From NCBI RefSeq assembly GCF_004522235.1, contig NZ_SDLT01000009.1, positions 1-64,000 of the forward strand: a DNA stretch of 64,000 nt. The letters are read 5' to 3'. The notes under the pieces were generated by a model, which had not been told where the DNA came from, made no database searches, and was given only the letters and a program-made list of their open reading frames with translations. The stretch is from Amycolatopsis nivea (GTDB lineage: Bacteria; Actinomycetota; Actinomycetes; Mycobacteriales; Pseudonocardiaceae). This document shows, piece after piece, positions 7,934 to 16,618 of this stretch (the first letter of the stretch is position 1; every line of letters begins with the position of its first letter). A program made the position numbers and the translations under genes.

Positions 7934-9229
7934 ATGGCGTTGACCCGGGTGGAGCCGCGGCGCGGGCTCGTGCTGATTCCGTTGCTGGCTGGGATTCTCG
8001 GCGGGAGTCTCGCCCTCGGCATGGTCAACACGGCGCTGCCGCGGATCGCGGACGAACTGCAAGTGTCGGCGTCGGCGCGGGCGTGGATCGTCGACGTGTA
8101 CCCGCTCGCGCTGGCAGTCGCGATGGTCGGGGCAGCTCGGACAGGCGACCGCTACGGGCGGAAACGCGTGCTGCTGCTCGGGGTGAGCGCGTTGGCGGTG
8201 CTGAACGCGGTGGCCGCGGCCGCCACCAGTTCGGTGTTGCTCATTGTGTGCCGCGGGTTGCTCGGGGTGGCCAGCGCGTTGATTCTGGCCGGGGTCGTCG
8301 GCACGATCGGGTCGCTCTTTTCCGGGCGGGATCTCGCGTTCGCCAACGGGATGTGGGTCACGGTGCTGGGAGCGGGCAACGCCCTGGGACCGGTCGTCGG
8401 CGGATTGCTGACGGAAGGGCCGGGCTGGCGCTGGGTTTTCCTTGCGCTGGTGCCGCTCGCGGTGCTCACGATCGCGTTGGCGGTGTGGTTGCTGCCCGAA
8501 TCGGTCGGACAGTCGGCTGCCGGGTGGGAGCTTCCGAGCCTGCTGTGGTCGGTGGCGGCTATCGGCGGGATTGTGTACGGGCTGCAGGAAATCACCGTCG
8601 CACCACTGCGCGGGATGGTGTTCATTGCGGCTGGCGTGGTTGCCGGGATGGTGTTCGTGCGCAGGCAACTTCGGCTTCGGCAACCGTTGTTGCAGGTCCG
8701 GCTGTTCCTGCGACCGGGTTTCGCGTCGGCGTTCGCGCGGATCGTCGTTTCCGCTGCGACCGCCGCGGCCTGTCTCTACCTCGTCAGCCTCGAACTCCAG
8801 CACACGCAAGGGCAAACGCCGATCGAGGCAGGTTTCGCGCTCGCTCCGCAAGCCGTGGCCACCGCGATCGGCGGCTTGGTCGCACCGTTCAGTGTGAACT
8901 GGCTGCGCAGCCGGACGTCCACGTCCATTGCGCTGGTGATCCAAGCTGTCGGGCTCGCCGCGATCCCGTTGAGTCACACGGTGTTTCCGGTCGCGCTGGT
9001 CGGGTTCGGCTATGGCGCGATCGGCACCTTGGCGACCACCGCGCTGTTCGAGGCCGCGACCGCCGAGCACGCGGGCGCGGCCGGGGCGACGCAGGAGGTG
9101 GGTTTCGCCATCGGCGCGGGCGGCGGGGTCGCGGTGTTCAGCACCATCGCCAATCTCGGCGGCGGAACGGGATTCGCCGCCGCGCTGATCGCGGCGGGAG
9201 CAGTCACGCTCCTCACCGCGATCCGCTGA
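7934..9229 (+). CDS. MFS transporter, DHA2-like drug exporter
   Basis: 431 aa, many hydrophobic helices. The first loops carry the major-facilitator signature in the DHA2 (drug:H+ antiporter) form: NTALPRIADEL in TM1, RAWIVDVYPLALAV, then the A-motif GDRYGRKRVLLLG. It is shorter than 14-TM QacA proteins (about 500 aa). ATG 7934 is used because the upstream codons are hydrophilic and overlap the operator region. Its last 17 nt overlap the 3' end of the convergent ABC-F gene. The HxlR neighbour suggests inducible efflux. Confidence 0.88.
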   Translation: MALTRVEPRRGLVLIPLLAGILGGSLALGMVNTALPRIADELQVSASARAWIVDVYPLALAVAMVGAARTGDRYGRKRVLLLGVSALAVLNAVAAAATSSVLLIVCRGLLGVASALILAGVVGTIGSLFSGRDLAFANGMWVTVLGAGNALGPVVGGLLTEGPGWRWVFLALVPLAVLTIALAVWLLPESVGQSAAGWELPSLLWSVAAIGGIVYGLQEITVAPLRGMVFIAAGVVAGMVFVRRQLRLRQPLLQVRLFLRPGFASAFARIVVSAATAAACLYLVSLELQHTQGQTPIEAGFALAPQAVATAIGGLVAPFSVNWLRSRTSTSIALVIQAVGLAAIPLSHTVFPVALVGFGYGAIGTLATTALFEAATAEHAGAAGATQEVGFAIGAGGGVAVFSTIANLGGGTGFAAALIAAGAVTLLTAIR

Positions 9230-10820
9230 CCACCGTGTCCTCCACTGTGGACCCGAGCTCCACCCACCTCGTCGCCCCGATGGTGCGCAGGAACGGGAGA
9301 TCGTGGCTGACCACGATCAACGCGCCCGCGTACGACTTCAGCGCCTGCGACAGCTGCCGAACGCTCGCCAGGTCCAGATTGTTCGTGGGCTCGTCCAGCA
9401 ACAGCAGTTGCGGCGCAGGTTCCGCCAGCAGCAACGTCGCCAGCGTGGCCCGGAAACGCTCCCCTCCGGAAAGGCTCCCGGCAGGTTGATCCGCCCGGCT
9501 GCCGCGCACCAGGAACCGTGCGAGCTGAGCGCGGATCTCGTTGTTCGACGCGGAAGGTGCCGCCCGCGCCACGTTCTGCGCGGCAGACAGCGTGTCGTCG
9601 AGCAGATCGAGCCGTTGCGGCAGCCAGCGCACCGGCACCGGCAGCTTGACAGTCCCCGACCGCGGCTCGATCGCCCCGGTGATCGTCTGCAGCAACGTGG
9701 TCTTGCCGGAACCGTTCGGCCCGACCAGCGCGATCCGCTCCGGCCCGCGCACGGCGAGGTTCACCGCGAGTCCGTTCCGAAGCTCCACATCGGACAGAGT
9801 GAGCACTTCTTTCCCGGACGGCACCGAGGTTTCCGGCAGATCGATCCGGATCTCGTCGTCGGCGCGGATCGCCTCCTCCGCTTCCGTCACCCGGTCCTTG
9901 GCCTCCGCCACCTTGTCGAGATGCATCGTGCGGTGCTTGCCCGCGGCGATTTCCGCGTCCTCCTGCCGTTTGCGCATCCGTACTTTGGGCTCGCGCTTGT
10001 TCTCCCACTGTTTCCGGCCGTACCGGGCCCGCCGGTCCAGCTTCGTCCGCGCCTCGATCAGCTCGCGCTGCTGCCGTTTGAGGTCCGACTCCGCAGCCCG
10101 CAGCATCCGCGAAGCCGCCTCCTGCTGGACAGCCACCGCCGCTTCGTAATCCTCCAGATTGCCGCCGTAGAAGGTCACCTCCCCGGACCGCAGATCCCCG
10201 ATCCGGTCGACGTGGCGCAGCAGCTCGCGATCGTGAGATACCAGCACCAGCACGCCTTTCCACGCCCGGACCGCCTCGCCGACCAGCCGCCGGGCCCGCA
10301 GGTCCAGGTTGTTGGTCGGCTCGTCGAGCACGAGCACGTCCGGCTCGCGCAGGAACTGCGCGGCAAGCCCGAGCAGGGTCAGCTCGCCGCCGGACAGCTC
10401 GCCCGCCCGCGCGTCGAGGGCGACGTGCGAGAGGCCGAGCTGATCGAGCGTCGCGCGGATGCGTTCCTCGACGTCCCACTGGTCGCCGACGGTCGCGAAA
10501 TGGCGTTCGGCGGCGTCCCCGCGTTCGATCGCGGCCAGTGCGGACCGGACCTCCGCCACGCCGAGCACGTCGTCGACGCGGCGTTCGGCGGCGAGGATCA
10601 GGTTTTGCGGCAGGTAGCCGAGGTCGCCGGACACGCTGATCGAGCCTGCGGTCGGCCGCAGTTCGCCGGCGACCAGCCGCAGGAGGGTGGATTTCCCGGA
10701 CCCGTTCAGGCCGATCAATCCGGTGCGGCCCTCAGCGATGGCGACGGAGAAGCCGTCGAAGACGACCTCGCCGTCCGGCCAGGCGAAACTGAGCTCCGAG
10801 CACACGATGGAAAAAGACAT
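9213..10820 (-). CDS. ABC-F family ATPase (ribosome-associated, possible antibiotic-resistance protein)
   Basis: 535 aa with two ABC domains and no membrane segment. Domain 1: Walker A GLNGSGKST (about 37-45), signature LSGGELTLLGL, Walker B DVLVLDEPTNNLDL. A charged linker (about 220-310, KRQQRELIEARTKLDRRARY) follows, then domain 2: Walker A GPNGSGKTT, signature LSGGERFRATL, DEPTNNLDL. ABC-F proteins act on the ribosomal E site; several actinobacterial members protect against macrolides, lincosamides or pleuromutilins. ATG 10820 is preferred over the longer start at 10850 because the protein then opens directly with beta-strand FSIVCSELSFAW. The 5' leader is long and structured, as in drug-induced ABC-F genes. 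Confidence 0.9.
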   Translation of the reverse strand: MSFSIVCSELSFAWPDGEVVFDGFSVAIAEGRTGLIGLNGSGKSTLLRLVAGELRPTAGSISVSGDLGYLPQNLILAAERRVDDVLGVAEVRSALAAIERGDAAERHFATVGDQWDVEERIRATLDQLGLSHVALDARAGELSGGELTLLGLAAQFLREPDVLVLDEPTNNLDLRARRLVGEAVRAWKGVLVLVSHDRELLRHVDRIGDLRSGEVTFYGGNLEDYEAAVAVQQEAASRMLRAAESDLKRQQRELIEARTKLDRRARYGRKQWENKREPKVRMRKRQEDAEIAAGKHRTMHLDKVAEAKDRVTEAEEAIRADDEIRIDLPETSVPSGKEVLTLSDVELRNGLAVNLAVRGPERIALVGPNGSGKTTLLQTITGAIEPRSGTVKLPVPVRWLPQRLDLLDDTLSAAQNVARAAPSASNNEIRAQLARFLVRGSRADQPAGSLSGGERFRATLATLLLAEPAPQLLLLDEPTNNLDLASVRQLSQALKSYAGALIVVSHDLPFLRTIGATRWVELGSTVEDTVVSGSR

Positions 10821-10860
10821 AGGCGTAACTCCCCGTTCGCAAGCGGACACAAGAACGTGG

Positions 10861-10973
10861 AGACACCGCGGCGCGGGCAGGGGAGGCGATTTCAGGGTGC
10901 CGTCATCCGAGGCCAGACGCGCGACGGGCGGAAGAGCCCGGGATCGCGGTGTCTTTACACCTCAGAAGATCAA
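10861..10973 (-). promoter_or_regulatory. Structured leader of the ABC-F gene: candidate attenuator
   Basis: Reading toward the gene, 10954-10945 (AGACACCGCG) pairs perfectly with 10870-10861 (CGCGGTGTCT), enclosing a second hairpin CGGGC...GCCCG (10940-10925). The distal arm is about 40 nt from the ABC-F start. Just upstream, 10973-10962 reads as a minimal ORF TTG-ATC-TTC-TGA (M-I-F) after GGAGAGG. Drug-inducible ABC-F genes often use leader-peptide attenuation, so this is a plausible regulator; the mini-ORF is speculative. Confidence 0.4.
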
Positions 10974-11068
10974 TGCACCTCTCCGATGAACGGCGACAAC
11001 TGGCGACAGCTTACCCAGCGGGCCGGGCCCCGCGCCAGCGAATTAACGCGGCTCACGCTCCGCGGTGT

Positions 11069-11115
11069 GTGAAGGGAACCCTGCGGGAATCAGCTTCCCT
11101 CCGGATTCCCCTCAC
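11069..11115. repeat. Intergenic palindromic repeat (GTGAAGG family)
   Basis: Left half GTGAAGGGAACCCTGCGGG, centre AATCAGCTTCCC, right half GGATTCCCCTCAC: imperfect inverted repeat with GTGAAGGGAA pairing TTCCCCTCAC. It lies just past the 3' end of the Dabb gene and upstream of ABC-F, so it may terminate the NmrA-Dabb transcript. Confidence 0.65.
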
Positions 11116-11129
11116 GTACCCGCGTGGCG

Positions 11130-11546
11130 TCAGTGGCCGTGCTTACCCGGCGCCGCGCTGCCGGTGTACTCGGCGAGCCCGGAGATGAGCTCCGCGATGT
11201 CCGGCACGTTCGCGAACCGGCTCCGGTGGACCTCGGCGATCTTCGCGCCGGTCTCCGGGTCCGGGTCGTCGGTGATGTCGGACGACATGAACTCCTCGAC
11301 CAGCGGCAGCCCCACCCGGTCCAGTTCGAGGTGCGCGGGGTGGTTCATGTACTCCGCGTATCCCGCGATGTCCTCGATCACCAGGACGGCGCCCAGTTCG
11401 TACTTCCCGCCGAAATCCGGGCCGACGACGCGTGCCTTCACCGCCGGGATCCGGTCGAACAGTTCGCGCATCGTCGCGGCGAGTTCGGTCTTCTCCACCG
11501 CGGTGACCTCGGGCTTGAGGGTGAAGCGAATGCTGTGGTAGATCAT
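11130..11546 (-). CDS. Dabb (stress-responsive alpha-beta barrel) domain protein
   Basis: 138 aa. Starts MIYHSIRFTLKPEV, the Dabb beta-strand, with EDIAGYAEYMNHPAHLELDR matching the conserved helix and 'HP.H' region at about 78-97. Dabb proteins are small dimeric ferredoxin-fold barrels; some are polyketide cyclases or lyases (olivetolic acid cyclase type), many have no known role. It is 12 nt downstream of the NmrA-type gene, in one operon. The C-terminal 30-residue tail is charged and probably disordered. Confidence 0.82.
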   Translation of the reverse strand: MIYHSIRFTLKPEVTAVEKTELAATMRELFDRIPAVKARVVGPDFGGKYELGAVLVIEDIAGYAEYMNHPAHLELDRVGLPLVEEFMSSDITDDPDPETGAKIAEVHRSRFANVPDIAELISGLAEYTGSAAPGKHGH

Positions 11547-11558
11547 CGGAATTCCCTT

Positions 11559-12401
11559 TCAGCGGGCCGCGAACGCGGCGGAGTAGTCGAGGGCGAAATC
11601 GGTGAGATCGCGGGCGGGGCGCCCGGTGAGGTCGGCGACCGCGGGGTCCACCTCGGCGGCCTCACCGCGCGCGTAGTGGGCGTAGTCCTCGACCAGTCCG
11701 CCGATCTGCCACGACGGGAGCAAACCGTTGAGCGCGGCGGCGAACTGGTCGGCGGATGCGTCGTGGAAGGCGATGTCCCGCCCGGCGACGGCGGAGAGCG
11801 CGTCGGCGATCTCGGCGTGGGTCACCGCGCGCGGACCGGTGAGGGTGTAGGTGCGGCCGGAGTGTCCGTCAGTGGTCAATACGGCAGCGGCGGCGGCTGA
11901 GATGTCACGGGTGTCGATCGCGCTGACCGCCGCGTCGCCGATGGGCGCGGCGATGAAGCCCTGCGCGATGGTGGCGGAGAAGTTGAGCAACGCCTGCAAG
12001 TAGAGGTTGGGGCGGAGCACGGTGTAGTCGAGCCCGAGCTTCGCGACGTGTGCCTCCACCTCGGCATGCCAGCGCAGGAAACGCACTGGCGAATCGGGGC
12101 GGGCGGCGTACTGGGAGAGCAGCACGAGCCGGTTGACGCCGGCGTCGCGAGCCAGGTTCGCGAACTGAATCTGCAGTTCAGCCGCGTCGGGGGCGGAGGG
12201 GCTGTTGAGGAAGACCGCGTCGACCCCCTTCAGCGCCACCGCAAGCGAGGCCGGGTCGCGCAGGTCGGCGACGACGGTCTCGACGCCGTCGACGGGACGT
12301 CCCCTGGTCATGGCGCGGACAGCGCTGCCGCGCGCTTGCAAAGCGGGAATCAGCGCGGACCCGACGGTCCCGGTCGCGCCGGTGACGAGCACGGTGTCCA
12401 T
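11559..12401 (-). CDS. NmrA-like NAD(P)-binding oxidoreductase / SDR atypical
   Basis: 280 aa from ATG 12401, chosen because it opens directly on the Rossmann strand and motif LVTGATGTVG (GxxGxxG, residues 8-14). Further upstream codons (to 12632) have no similarity. Typical atypical-SDR features follow: AMTRGRP, VVADLRDPASL, LLSQYAARPDSP. Members bind NAD(P) and act as quinone reductases or redox-sensing regulators. Divergent from the large LuxR-family regulator gene at 12508, which probably controls this operon. Confidence 0.87.
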   Translation of the reverse strand: MDTVLVTGATGTVGSALIPALQARGSAVRAMTRGRPVDGVETVVADLRDPASLAVALKGVDAVFLNSPSAPDAAELQIQFANLARDAGVNRLVLLSQYAARPDSPVRFLRWHAEVEAHVAKLGLDYTVLRPNLYLQALLNFSATIAQGFIAAPIGDAAVSAIDTRDISAAAAAVLTTDGHSGRTYTLTGPRAVTHAEIADALSAVAGRDIAFHDASADQFAAALNGLLPSWQIGGLVEDYAHYARGEAAEVDPAVADLTGRPARDLTDFALDYSAAFAAR

Positions 12402-12507
12402 TGTGGAACTTCCTTTCCTCCGGTGGCCTGTCCCCACTTTCGTCCGGACGCCCCGCCGCTCGCGTCGGTGACAATCGCCTACTTCGCCTACCCCTAAGGT
12501 TTCGCCT

Positions 12508-15168
12508 ATGCCCACGACGCCCTCCCTCATCGGCCGGCACGACGAGATCGACCGCCTTCTCGCGCTGGTCCGCGCGGCGGAGCGGGGCGAGGGCGGGGTG
12601 CTCGTGCTGCGCGGCGAGGCGGGCATCGGCAAGAGCGCGCTGCTGGACCACGTCGAGCAAGCCGCGGAAGGGTTTCAGCGCATCCGCGCGTCCGGGTCGG
12701 AGTTCGAGGGAGAGATGCCGTTCGCGGCGCTGCACCAGCTGTGCGTTCCGGTGCTGGCCCACCTCGACAGCCTCTCGACGCCTTACCGCGAGTCTCTCCT
12801 CACCGCGTTCGGCCTGGCCGAGGGCACGCCGGACCCATTCCGCGCCGGCCTCGCCGCCCTGGAACTGCTGGCCACGGCCGCGGCGGAACGTCCGTTGCTG
12901 TGCGTGATCGACGACGCGCACTGGCTGGACCCCGCCTCGGCGCGCGCGTTGACTTTCCTGGCCAGGCGCATCTCGGCGGAGCCGATCGCGATGGTTTTCG
13001 CCGCCCGCGACCAGGAGCCGGTCCCCGGGCTCGACGAACTTCCCGGGCTGACCGTCGGCGGGCTCAGCGACGCGCACGCCCGCGAGCTGCTGGCCGGGGA
13101 GAAGACCGTGACCCTGGACGAGCGGGTGCGCGATCGCCTGCTCGCCGAGGCTCGCGGCAACCCGCTGGCCCTGATCGAGCTGCCGAAAGCGGGCGGGTTC
13201 GCGCTGCCGACGCCGTCGCCGATCGCGAGCCGGATCGAGCGGAGTTTCCTCTCCCGGATGGCGGATCTTCCCCCGGACGCGCGCGAGCTGCTGGTCCTCG
13301 CCAGTGCCGATCCCACCGGCGACCCGGGCCTGCTGTGGGCGGCCGCCCGGCAGCTGGACCTCGACGTGCCCGCCGCGAGCGCCGCGGCCGAGGCGTCCGG
13401 GCTGATCCAGTTCGACACCCGCGCACGGTTCTGTCATCCGCTGGCGCGCTCGGCCGCTTACCGCGCGGCTGAGCCAAAACAGCGGCGAACCGCGCACCAG
13501 GCGCTAGCCGACTCGACCGACCCGGACACCGCTGGCGACCGCCGCGCGTGGCACCGCGCGCAGGCGACCGCCGGGCCGGACGAGGAGGTCGCGGCAGAGC
13601 TGGAGGTGTCCGCGTCGCGCGCGCAGGCCCGCGGTGGCGTAGCGGCCGCCGCGGCGTTCCTCGAACGGGCCGCCGCGCTGTCGCTCGACCACGGCAAACA
13701 GGTCGAACGCACGCTCGCCGCCGCGCGGGCAACGCTCGCGGCAGGCCGGACCGACGCCGCCGCCGACCTTCTGACCAGCATCGACACCTCGACGTTGGCT
13801 CTCCCCCAGCGCGCCTCCGTCGATCTGCTGCGCGGGCAGATCGCCTTCGTCCAGGGCCCGGACGGGGCGGTTCGCGGTCCGGAGATCATCCTGCGGGCCG
13901 CGCAGCAGCTCGCCGCGAGCGATCCCGAACGGTCGCGCGAGTTCCTGGTGGCCGCCCTGGAAATGGGCCTCGTCGTCGGAAGGCCGGCCGGAGTGCTGGA
14001 CCAGGTGCTCGCCGCCGCTCCCCCGGCCGGGCCGCCGGACCTTCTCACCGCACTCGTGCGCCTGACGACCGAAGGCCACCGCGCCGGGGTGCCCGCGATC
14101 CGGCAGGCTCTCACCGGCGACGACGAGGGCTGGACCCGCACACCCGCACTGGCGACCGTGCTCGCGGGCGAACTGTGGGACCTCGACCTGCACCGGACGA
14201 TCGTCGACTGGCTGGCGCGGACCGGGGAGTCGACCGGATCGCCGATGACCGTCCGGCTCGGCCTGTCGCAGGCCGCGCTCTACGCGGTGTTCACGGGGAA
14301 CTTCGGGCAGGCGATGGCCGCGATCGCCGAGGAAGAAGCCATCGCCGACGCGCTCGGCGATCCGCCGCAGCTCTACCCGCGAATGCACCTGGCGGCGATG
14401 CGCGGCCGCCGGCAGGAGGTCCTCGACCTGTTCGCCGAGGCCACGAGCCGACGCACCGGCCAGCTGACCGCGAACGCGCACTGGGCGATGGCCGTACTGC
14501 ACAACGGCCTCGGCGAGTACCCGGCTGCTCTTGAGGCCGCGACACACGCGATCGCGAGCGGCGACCTCTTCCTCACCGGCATCGCGCTGCCCGAGCAGAT
14601 CGAAGCCGCCGTGCGATGCGGGGAGGACGCCGTCGCCCGGTCCGCCTTGGACGCGTTGGTCGAGCGCACGGAACCCGCGGGCACCAACTTCGCGCTCGGC
14701 ATCGCGGCGAGCGCACGGGGGATGGTCAACGACGCGGAGGGCGAGTACGTCGCGGCGCTGTCATATCTCACAGACAGCCCGCTTTCCGTGCAGGTCGCGC
14801 GGGCGCACCTGCGATACGGGGAATGGCTGCGCCGCGCGGGACGCCGTCGAGATGCGCGCGAGCAATTGCGTGCGGCGCATGAGCAACTGTCGAAAATCGG
14901 GTTGGAGGCGTTCGCCCGACGGGCTGCCGATGAGCTGCGCGCAACCGGGGAGGTGGCGCGCAACCGTTCCTCGCATACCTACGACCGGTTGACCATGCAG
15001 GAGATGCACATCGCGCGCGAGGTTGCCGCGGGAGCCACGTCGAAGGAGGTGGCTACGCGGCTGTTCCTCAGCCCTCGGACGGTGGACGCGCATCTGCGGA
15101 ACATCTTCCGGAAGCTCGGGATTACTTCGCGGAGACAGCTCAGGGACATGCCTGATCTTCGGGACTAG
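12508..15168 (+). CDS. LAL-type LuxR family transcriptional regulator with AAA ATPase domain
   Basis: 886 aa. N-terminal ATPase: LIGRHDEIDRLL, Walker A GEAGIGKSA (36-44), Walker B PLLCVIDDAHWLD. A long helical TPR-like middle follows. The C-terminal LuxR helix-turn-helix occupies about the last 65 residues (LTMQEMHIAREVAAGATSKE ... LSPRTVDAHLRNIFRKLGI). This is the MalT/LAL architecture, ATP-dependent activators used in sugar and antibiotic gene control. Three CGCCTA repeats (12476, 12485, 12502) lie just before the ATG, possible autoregulatory sites. The last 29 nt overlap the convergent DUF3817-like gene. Confidence 0.92.
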   Translation: MPTTPSLIGRHDEIDRLLALVRAAERGEGGVLVLRGEAGIGKSALLDHVEQAAEGFQRIRASGSEFEGEMPFAALHQLCVPVLAHLDSLSTPYRESLLTAFGLAEGTPDPFRAGLAALELLATAAAERPLLCVIDDAHWLDPASARALTFLARRISAEPIAMVFAARDQEPVPGLDELPGLTVGGLSDAHARELLAGEKTVTLDERVRDRLLAEARGNPLALIELPKAGGFALPTPSPIASRIERSFLSRMADLPPDARELLVLASADPTGDPGLLWAAARQLDLDVPAASAAAEASGLIQFDTRARFCHPLARSAAYRAAEPKQRRTAHQALADSTDPDTAGDRRAWHRAQATAGPDEEVAAELEVSASRAQARGGVAAAAAFLERAAALSLDHGKQVERTLAAARATLAAGRTDAAADLLTSIDTSTLALPQRASVDLLRGQIAFVQGPDGAVRGPEIILRAAQQLAASDPERSREFLVAALEMGLVVGRPAGVLDQVLAAAPPAGPPDLLTALVRLTTEGHRAGVPAIRQALTGDDEGWTRTPALATVLAGELWDLDLHRTIVDWLARTGESTGSPMTVRLGLSQAALYAVFTGNFGQAMAAIAEEEAIADALGDPPQLYPRMHLAAMRGRRQEVLDLFAEATSRRTGQLTANAHWAMAVLHNGLGEYPAALEAATHAIASGDLFLTGIALPEQIEAAVRCGEDAVARSALDALVERTEPAGTNFALGIAASARGMVNDAEGEYVAALSYLTDSPLSVQVARAHLRYGEWLRRAGRRRDAREQLRAAHEQLSKIGLEAFARRAADELRATGEVARNRSSHTYDRLTMQEMHIAREVAAGATSKEVATRLFLSPRTVDAHLRNIFRKLGITSRRQLRDMPDLRD

Positions 15169-15409
15169 GCGTAGCCCGGGACGCCAAAAGCCCGCCGATT
15201 CCCGGCACCAGCGCCAGCAGCCACACCCGATGCCGGCCGCGCATCACCAGCACCGCGGCGATCACCGTTGCCGTGTAAGCCAATCCATGCACTGGACCCA
15301 GCACCTGCGAGACCTCCGGCTGGTGCACAGTCACGATGTTTCCCAGCATCAGCACAAGCGTCGTCAATTCCACCGCGCCGATGATTTCCAGAATCCGCCT
15401 CGGGCTCAC
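15140..15409 (-). CDS. Small integral membrane protein, DUF3817-like
   Basis: 89 aa with three hydrophobic helices (about 6-25, 38-56, 61-76). The ILEIIGAVELTTLVLMLGNI start and GPVHGLAY motif fit the DUF3817 family of actinobacterial membrane proteins of unknown function. Its start overlaps the stop of the upstream DUF2269-like gene by 4 nt. The 3' end runs 29 nt into the convergent LuxR gene. Confidence 0.75.
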   Translation of the reverse strand: MSPRRILEIIGAVELTTLVLMLGNIVTVHQPEVSQVLGPVHGLAYTATVIAAVLVMRGRHRVWLLALVPGIGGLLASRATPSPEDQACP

Positions 15410-15855
15410 AATCCCACCCCTGTCGTTGAGCCGGGGCGGTAGATCATCAAAACGACGACCGCCGCCCAGAGCAGGTTGAAAATGCCGGTCGTCATTCCCA
15501 GGCGAACGGTCACCGGCTGATCGGCACCGAGTGCGTCGACAACACGTTTCTGCCCGGGCAGGATGAGCGCGACCAGAATCCCGGCGGCGGCGACTGTCAG
15601 AAGCAGCGAGATAATCAGCCAGGTATCCCCGAGCACTCCCATCCGCGCGCCGGTCGCGAGGCCGAAAACCGGGACTAACACCCCGATCGCCGCGTAGACG
15701 CGGGTCGTCCGGTGCAGAACCTGCAGCGTCGCGGCTTTCTTCGGGTCATCAGCGGCGAGCCGCGCCGCGCTCGGGAACATACTCGCGGCGACGGCGACCG
15801 GACCGATGGCGAGAATGGCCGCCAGGACGTGAATCGACAGCAGGAAAGCGCTCAC
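15406..15855 (-). CDS. DUF2269-like integral membrane protein
   Basis: 149 aa, four hydrophobic segments. The opening FLLSIHVLAAILAIGPVAVA, with a His in TM1, is typical of DUF2269-like proteins, four-helix membrane proteins of unknown role. It overlaps both neighbours by 4 nt: the DJ-1 gene upstream and the DUF3817-like gene downstream, so the three form a translationally coupled operon. Confidence 0.75.
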   Translation of the reverse strand: MSAFLLSIHVLAAILAIGPVAVAASMFPSAARLAADDPKKAATLQVLHRTTRVYAAIGVLVPVFGLATGARMGVLGDTWLIISLLLTVAAAGILVALILPGQKRVVDALGADQPVTVRLGMTTGIFNLLWAAVVVLMIYRPGSTTGVGL

Positions 15856-16496
15856 GCGACTTCACCGACACCGCTCGCGCTGACCCAGGTGGTGCCGCGG
15901 CGTTCGTATTCGAAAAGCTGCTCGACGGCATGCGCGGTGTGCGAACCGAAATCGCGCTCCAGCACGTAGAGCGCCACATCCAGACCGGAAGTGACGCCAC
16001 CGCCGCTGATGAGGTCGCCGTCGTCGACCACGCGGGCGCGGACCGCGTTCACTCCGATGGACGCGAGCCGGTCGACGCCGAGCACATGCGTCGTCGCGGT
16101 GCGGCCTTCGAGCAAACCCGCCATCGCCAGCGCGAGCGAACCACCGCAGATGGTCACGACCGTGCTGTCCGGGTTGGCGAACGCGCGGCGCAGCAACGGC
16201 TTCGCGTCCCCCGAAGCGAAGCGCGACAGCAGGACGGGGATGGTCTCGACGTTCGGGTCGGGATCTTCGTCCACCGGGCCGGCGGCACCGGGGACGAGGA
16301 CGTAGCCGGACGCGTCGGGGTCGAACGCGGCGGTCGCGGTGAGGGTGAGCCCGGTGACGCCGGAACGCACGACGCCGGGGCCGTCCGCGCTCACGAGTTC
16401 GACGGCGAGTTTGCTGCTCGCCGACAGCACTTCGAACGGAGCGACGACGTCGAGCGGGTCGAACCCGTCGAAGAGCACGAACTGGGCCCGCAGCAT
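15852..16496 (-). CDS. DJ-1/PfpI family protein (GATase1-like)
   Basis: 214 aa from ATG 16496, which has AAAGGA 9 nt upstream; the open frame to 16529 crosses the palindrome. Strand-loop pattern QFVLFDGFDPLDVVAPFEV and the nucleophile-elbow VVTICGGSLALAMAGLLEGR (Cys at the elbow) identify the DJ-1/PfpI superfamily, in the group related to isonitrile hydratase and GlxA sensor domains. TATTHVLGVDRL supplies the conserved TH. First gene of the operon with two membrane proteins, divergent from a GlxA regulator that has the same kind of domain. Confidence 0.88.
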   Translation of the reverse strand: MLRAQFVLFDGFDPLDVVAPFEVLSASSKLAVELVSADGPGVVRSGVTGLTLTATAAFDPDASGYVLVPGAAGPVDEDPDPNVETIPVLLSRFASGDAKPLLRRAFANPDSTVVTICGGSLALAMAGLLEGRTATTHVLGVDRLASIGVNAVRARVVDDGDLISGGGVTSGLDVALYVLERDFGSHTAHAVEQLFEYERRGTTWVSASGVGEVA

Positions 16497-16505
16497 GGGT
16501 GGTTC

Positions 16506-16535
16506 CTTTCGATGGACGCTTTCGTCCATCGAAAG
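16506..16535. promoter_or_regulatory. Perfect 13-bp-arm palindrome between DJ-1 and GlxA genes
   Basis: Arms CTTTCGATGGACG and CGTCCATCGAAAG with a 4-nt CTTT centre, no mismatch. The left arm overlaps the AAAGGA ribosome-binding site of the DJ-1 gene, so it is either an operator for the divergent AraC/GlxA regulator or an mRNA hairpin that hides that site. Confidence 0.75.
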
Positions 16536-16618
16536 CCATCCGCGATGATCTCCGCAATGGCTATCTGGACAGCTTCCACCGGTATCTGGCCAGAACGGAG
16601 ATGCCTTACGATCCAGGG

